Shown here piece by piece: positions 8,141 through 10,026 of a stretch of 10,026 nucleotides of DNA (positions are counted from its first letter, which is position 1; each line of letters starts with the position of its first letter). A model generated the notes under the pieces. The model saw only the letters and a list, made by a program, of their open reading frames with translations, had not been told where the DNA came from and did no database searches. Made by a program: the position numbers and the translations under genes. The DNA comes from Phoronis ovalis. Lineage: Eukaryota > Phoronida > Phoronidae. The stretch spans positions 1-10,026 of the forward strand of contig JAOXYB010068978.1 of assembly GCA_028565635.1 (NCBI GenBank), given 5' to 3'.

Positions 8141-8210
8141 GGTCACAAAAATAATATAACCCTTTCCAACCTCAACAATAATTACTGTATATAAACAGGA
8201 GGTTGTGACC
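8141..8210. repeat. Inverted repeat with 8-bp perfect arms
   Basis: GGTCACAA (8141-8148) and TTGTGACC (8203-8210) are perfect inverted arms around 54 bp. Inside them, CAACCTC (8167-8173) and GAGGTTG (8199-8205) form a second, partly overlapping pair, so two alternative hairpins are possible. It could be a remnant of a small foldback element. Confidence 0.45.
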
Positions 8211-8410
8211 AGTACTAATAGTTTATTGGATGCTCCTAAGAAGATAATTATACTGCAAATTATTCAAAATGGTTATAGTGTACTCGAGGAATTTTCGATG
8301 GAGAATGATATATCATATATTTATTCAGCAAAATACTGCATCTGAGACAGCAGAACATCTATTTATTAGCATATTTTTTGCATAAACAAAACTTTATGTA
8401 ACGCTATATA

Positions 8411-8534
8411 TAACACGAAAATAAAACATAACGTTTATCACATTGCACGGACCAAAATAAAATTCAATGATTCTCACAGCACGAAAATAAAATATCCCTT
8501 TCACACCTGTAGGAAAATAAGTTTGCCCTCGCTC
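8411..8534. repeat. AT-rich diverged repeat cluster
   Basis: The string cacgaaaataaaa occurs near 8413 and 8481, with related accaaaataaaa near 8451. The block near 8479-8508 (cacgaaaataaaatatcccttt then cacacct) resembles 8143-8172 (cacaaaaataatataacccttt then ccaacct). The 10-mer gccctcgctc at 8525-8534 recurs exactly at 9501-9510. These look like old interspersed repeat copies; the family is unknown to me. Confidence 0.35.
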
Positions 8535-8645
8535 TATCTACCTGAATAGTCTGATGACCCCTATCCCTCTAAATATATAAACTAGTGTTTGTGTGTAATT
8601 CAGGATTCCGTGTTTCCCCAACAATTCCTTGACACACTAAGCTGA

Positions 8646-8653
8646 TGACGTCA
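8646..8653. promoter_or_regulatory. Second perfect CRE palindrome TGACGTCA
   Basis: Identical to the copy at 8022-8029; both are preceded by A and followed by G (ATGACGTCAG). It is about 1.6 kb above the SLC6 start codon. Confidence 0.4.
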
Positions 8654-9470
8654 GAAAAATATGAGTAGCTATCACAAACCAGTATTTAGTACCTTATCCG
8701 GTGTGAGCATAACTCGGAAACCTACTATAAAGCCTAAGACCCAACATTATATATAAAATAGGTCTTTGCTATGTCAGGTGTATTGTGTTTGTATACTAGT
8801 ACTTGTATGTTCACTGTATAATATGTAACAAGTCAGTTATATGTTTTAGATTTATTATTTAAATTGATCCATTTCACAAATTTGAATTTGATTTTTTTTT
8901 TTCATTTAAAAAATCTCGTTTATATCAAATCATGCCATCAACTAGTTTAGACACATTGAAGGAATATGGCGTGAGGTCATAATTGATGTAATAACATGTC
9001 TGAAAGTAGAACAAAAACCTTAAATTTGGGATTTTTCGGTTTTTCCGCCTTGGCGCTGGCTTTTTATGTGTTTCTGTTTGAAAGGGAATCCGATTGTGCA
9101 AGAGTTTAAAACTAATATTTATTTTTAAAGTAAAATATACCACAGTTTGATAGCTATTAGGATTATTTGAGTTAGGGTAAATCTATGAGTTTTGTCAGTT
9201 GTGAAGTGATATTTTTCCGGAGGCAGTCTATATAGTGGAATAGCAAAAAAAAATTGGTAGTCATCATGCCTGCAAGAAAAAATAACTGTGAGTAGTTTAC
9301 ATAATGATCTTCAGTTCCTAACACAGGTATTTTTTTTCGCGGAATGTTTTCAAAATTTTGTAATGATTTTTGTTACTGCAAAAGTGGATTGAAAAATCAA
9401 CTGTTCTTATACCATATAACACATTAGGTGGCTATATGTAATAATATGTAAAGTGGCACTTCAATGCGGG
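8654..9470. other. Non-coding AT-rich stretch, no supported gene
   Basis: I see no gene with family features. There is a TATA-like string (tatatataaaa, around 8748-8758), a poly-T run near 8891-8902, and an ATG at 9266 followed directly by a GTGAGT splice-donor match (see findings). A minus-strand open frame at 8925-9143 is low complexity and unsupported. Confidence 0.45.
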
Positions 9471-9548
9471 TGATATGATGAAAAATACTCCTCAAAATAC
9501 GCCCTCGCTCGTTATTGTATTTCTCCGATTATTATATTACCATATCAC
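9471..9548. repeat. Imperfect palindrome, about 78 bp
   Basis: Outer arms GTGATATG and CATATCAC lie at the two ends. Inside, AAAATAC (9494-9500) pairs with the later GTATTT. The loop holds the 10-mer gccctcgctc shared with 8525-8534. The size and structure fit a small foldback or MITE-like relic, not a known RNA gene. Confidence 0.4.
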
Positions 9549-9617
9549 TCTCACTGTAAGGAGGAATATCAACTGCGTCCACTAACATACTAATAAACTA
9601 ATCTGTGCAAACCTGTA

Positions 9618-9800
9618 CAGTGGCGGATCCAGGATTTTCGTGAAGGGGGGGCGTAGAAAAAAGGCATTTGAGGGCGAGCGCGCGCCCCTATGGCGCGAAG
9701 CGAAGCTAGGGGGTCCGGGGGCATACGCCCCGAATTGTTTTTTGAATATTTGGTGCGTTTTCCTGCAATCTGATGCATTCAGAGATTCTTTTTCCATGAC
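9618..9800 (+). mobile_element. GC-rich dispersed-repeat-like element (end not defined)
   Basis: The block starts CAGTGGCGGATCCAGGATTT, then G-runs, a GCGAAGCG segment, GGGGGTCCGGGGG and a 5-bp hairpin GGGGC-ATAC-GCCCC (9718-9731). It is strikingly GC-rich against AT-rich flanks. From memory, sequences of this pattern recur in many invertebrate genomes as non-autonomous dispersed repeats; I cannot name the family. CAGTGGCGG could be a terminal motif. No matching inverted end or target-site duplication is visible before the window ends, and the right boundary near 9800 is a guess. The frame open through it is not a gene. Confidence 0.5.
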
Positions 9801-10026
9801 ACTCTGCGCTCCTTTTTATACATTTAAACATACATTATTATCGTTAAGACTAATTAATTTAAAGAAAAAAGTCATAAAGTTTATCCAAGAGGGTCTGAGG
9901 TCAGTCTACATGCAGGGCTGCACATTCAGATTTTAATTATTTGTAGATGTTACCTAAACCTTCAGTATAATTATTTTGAATTTATATTTTTTACTCAGTA
10001 TTGAAATGGAGGTTTTATCACGTTAG
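9801..10026. other. AT-rich flank, nothing recognised
   Basis: No gene, RNA or repeat could be supported in this last stretch. A short plus-strand open frame entering from the repeat block has no protein family features. Confidence 0.5.

Noticed and set aside
8925-9143. 72-codon minus-strand open frame
   Set aside because: Low-complexity Lys/Asn/Phe composition typical of translated AT-rich non-coding DNA, with no splice or start support.
9288-9327. A 40-nt intron joining the 9266 ATG to an open frame after cacag at 9327
   Set aside because: The phase works, but 40 nt is shorter than animal introns normally tolerate and the resulting peptide is low complexity.
9640-9936. 98-codon plus-strand frame and matching minus-strand frames through the GC-rich block
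   Set aside because: They arise from the GC-rich repeat-like element, where stops are scarce; no protein family is visible.
1-10026. CRISPR array, bacterial operon, tRNA or rRNA genes
   Set aside because: No regularly spaced direct repeats, no bacterial gene spacing or ribosome sites, and no tRNA B-box-like or rRNA segments were found on reading both strands.

Overview
The window is metazoan nuclear DNA, most likely from an AT-rich marine invertebrate (mollusc, cnidarian or similar; the phylum cannot be fixed from this sequence). The reasons are a complete SLC6 transporter interrupted by GT-AG introns, a second spliced gene ending in a eukaryotic protein-kinase ATP loop, a roughly two-thirds AT background by eye, and a GC-rich dispersed-repeat-like block. 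The introns are short (173-303 nt) and several exons are very long.

Layout, right to left (both genes are on the minus strand, head to tail). (1) 10026-7151 has no convincing gene. It holds a GC-rich repeat-like element (from 9618), an imperfect palindrome (9471-9548), two perfect CRE palindromes (8022, 8646), a long-spaced inverted repeat (8141-8210) and diverged AT-rich repeat copies. Its right part may belong to unseen neighbours; the part nearest 7150 should contain the SLC6 promoter. (2) 7048-3613 is a four-exon, apparently full-length SLC6 Na+/Cl--coupled transporter, 901 aa as assembled here, with a long Arg/Ser-rich N-terminus and a long acidic, repeat-bearing C-tail. (3) 3612-2561 is the SLC6 3' end with a poly(A) signal, followed by the 5' flank of the next gene, which has a dense cluster of ACGT motifs. 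(4) 2560-1 is the 5' part of a gene I assembled from three exons: a short basic, Cys-rich N-terminus, a ~650-residue low-complexity and repeat-bearing region, then the first 37 residues of a protein kinase domain, cut by the window edge.

The two points that most deserve follow-up are in the proteins. The transporter carries Asp where most SLC6 members have the Asn shared by the Na1 and chloride sites, plus Gln where the pocket normally has a hydrophobic or aromatic residue. The kinase shows Arg at the apparent position of the catalytic VAIK lysine and a tandemly repeated, previously unassigned-looking N-terminal region. No functional link between the two genes is shown beyond adjacency.
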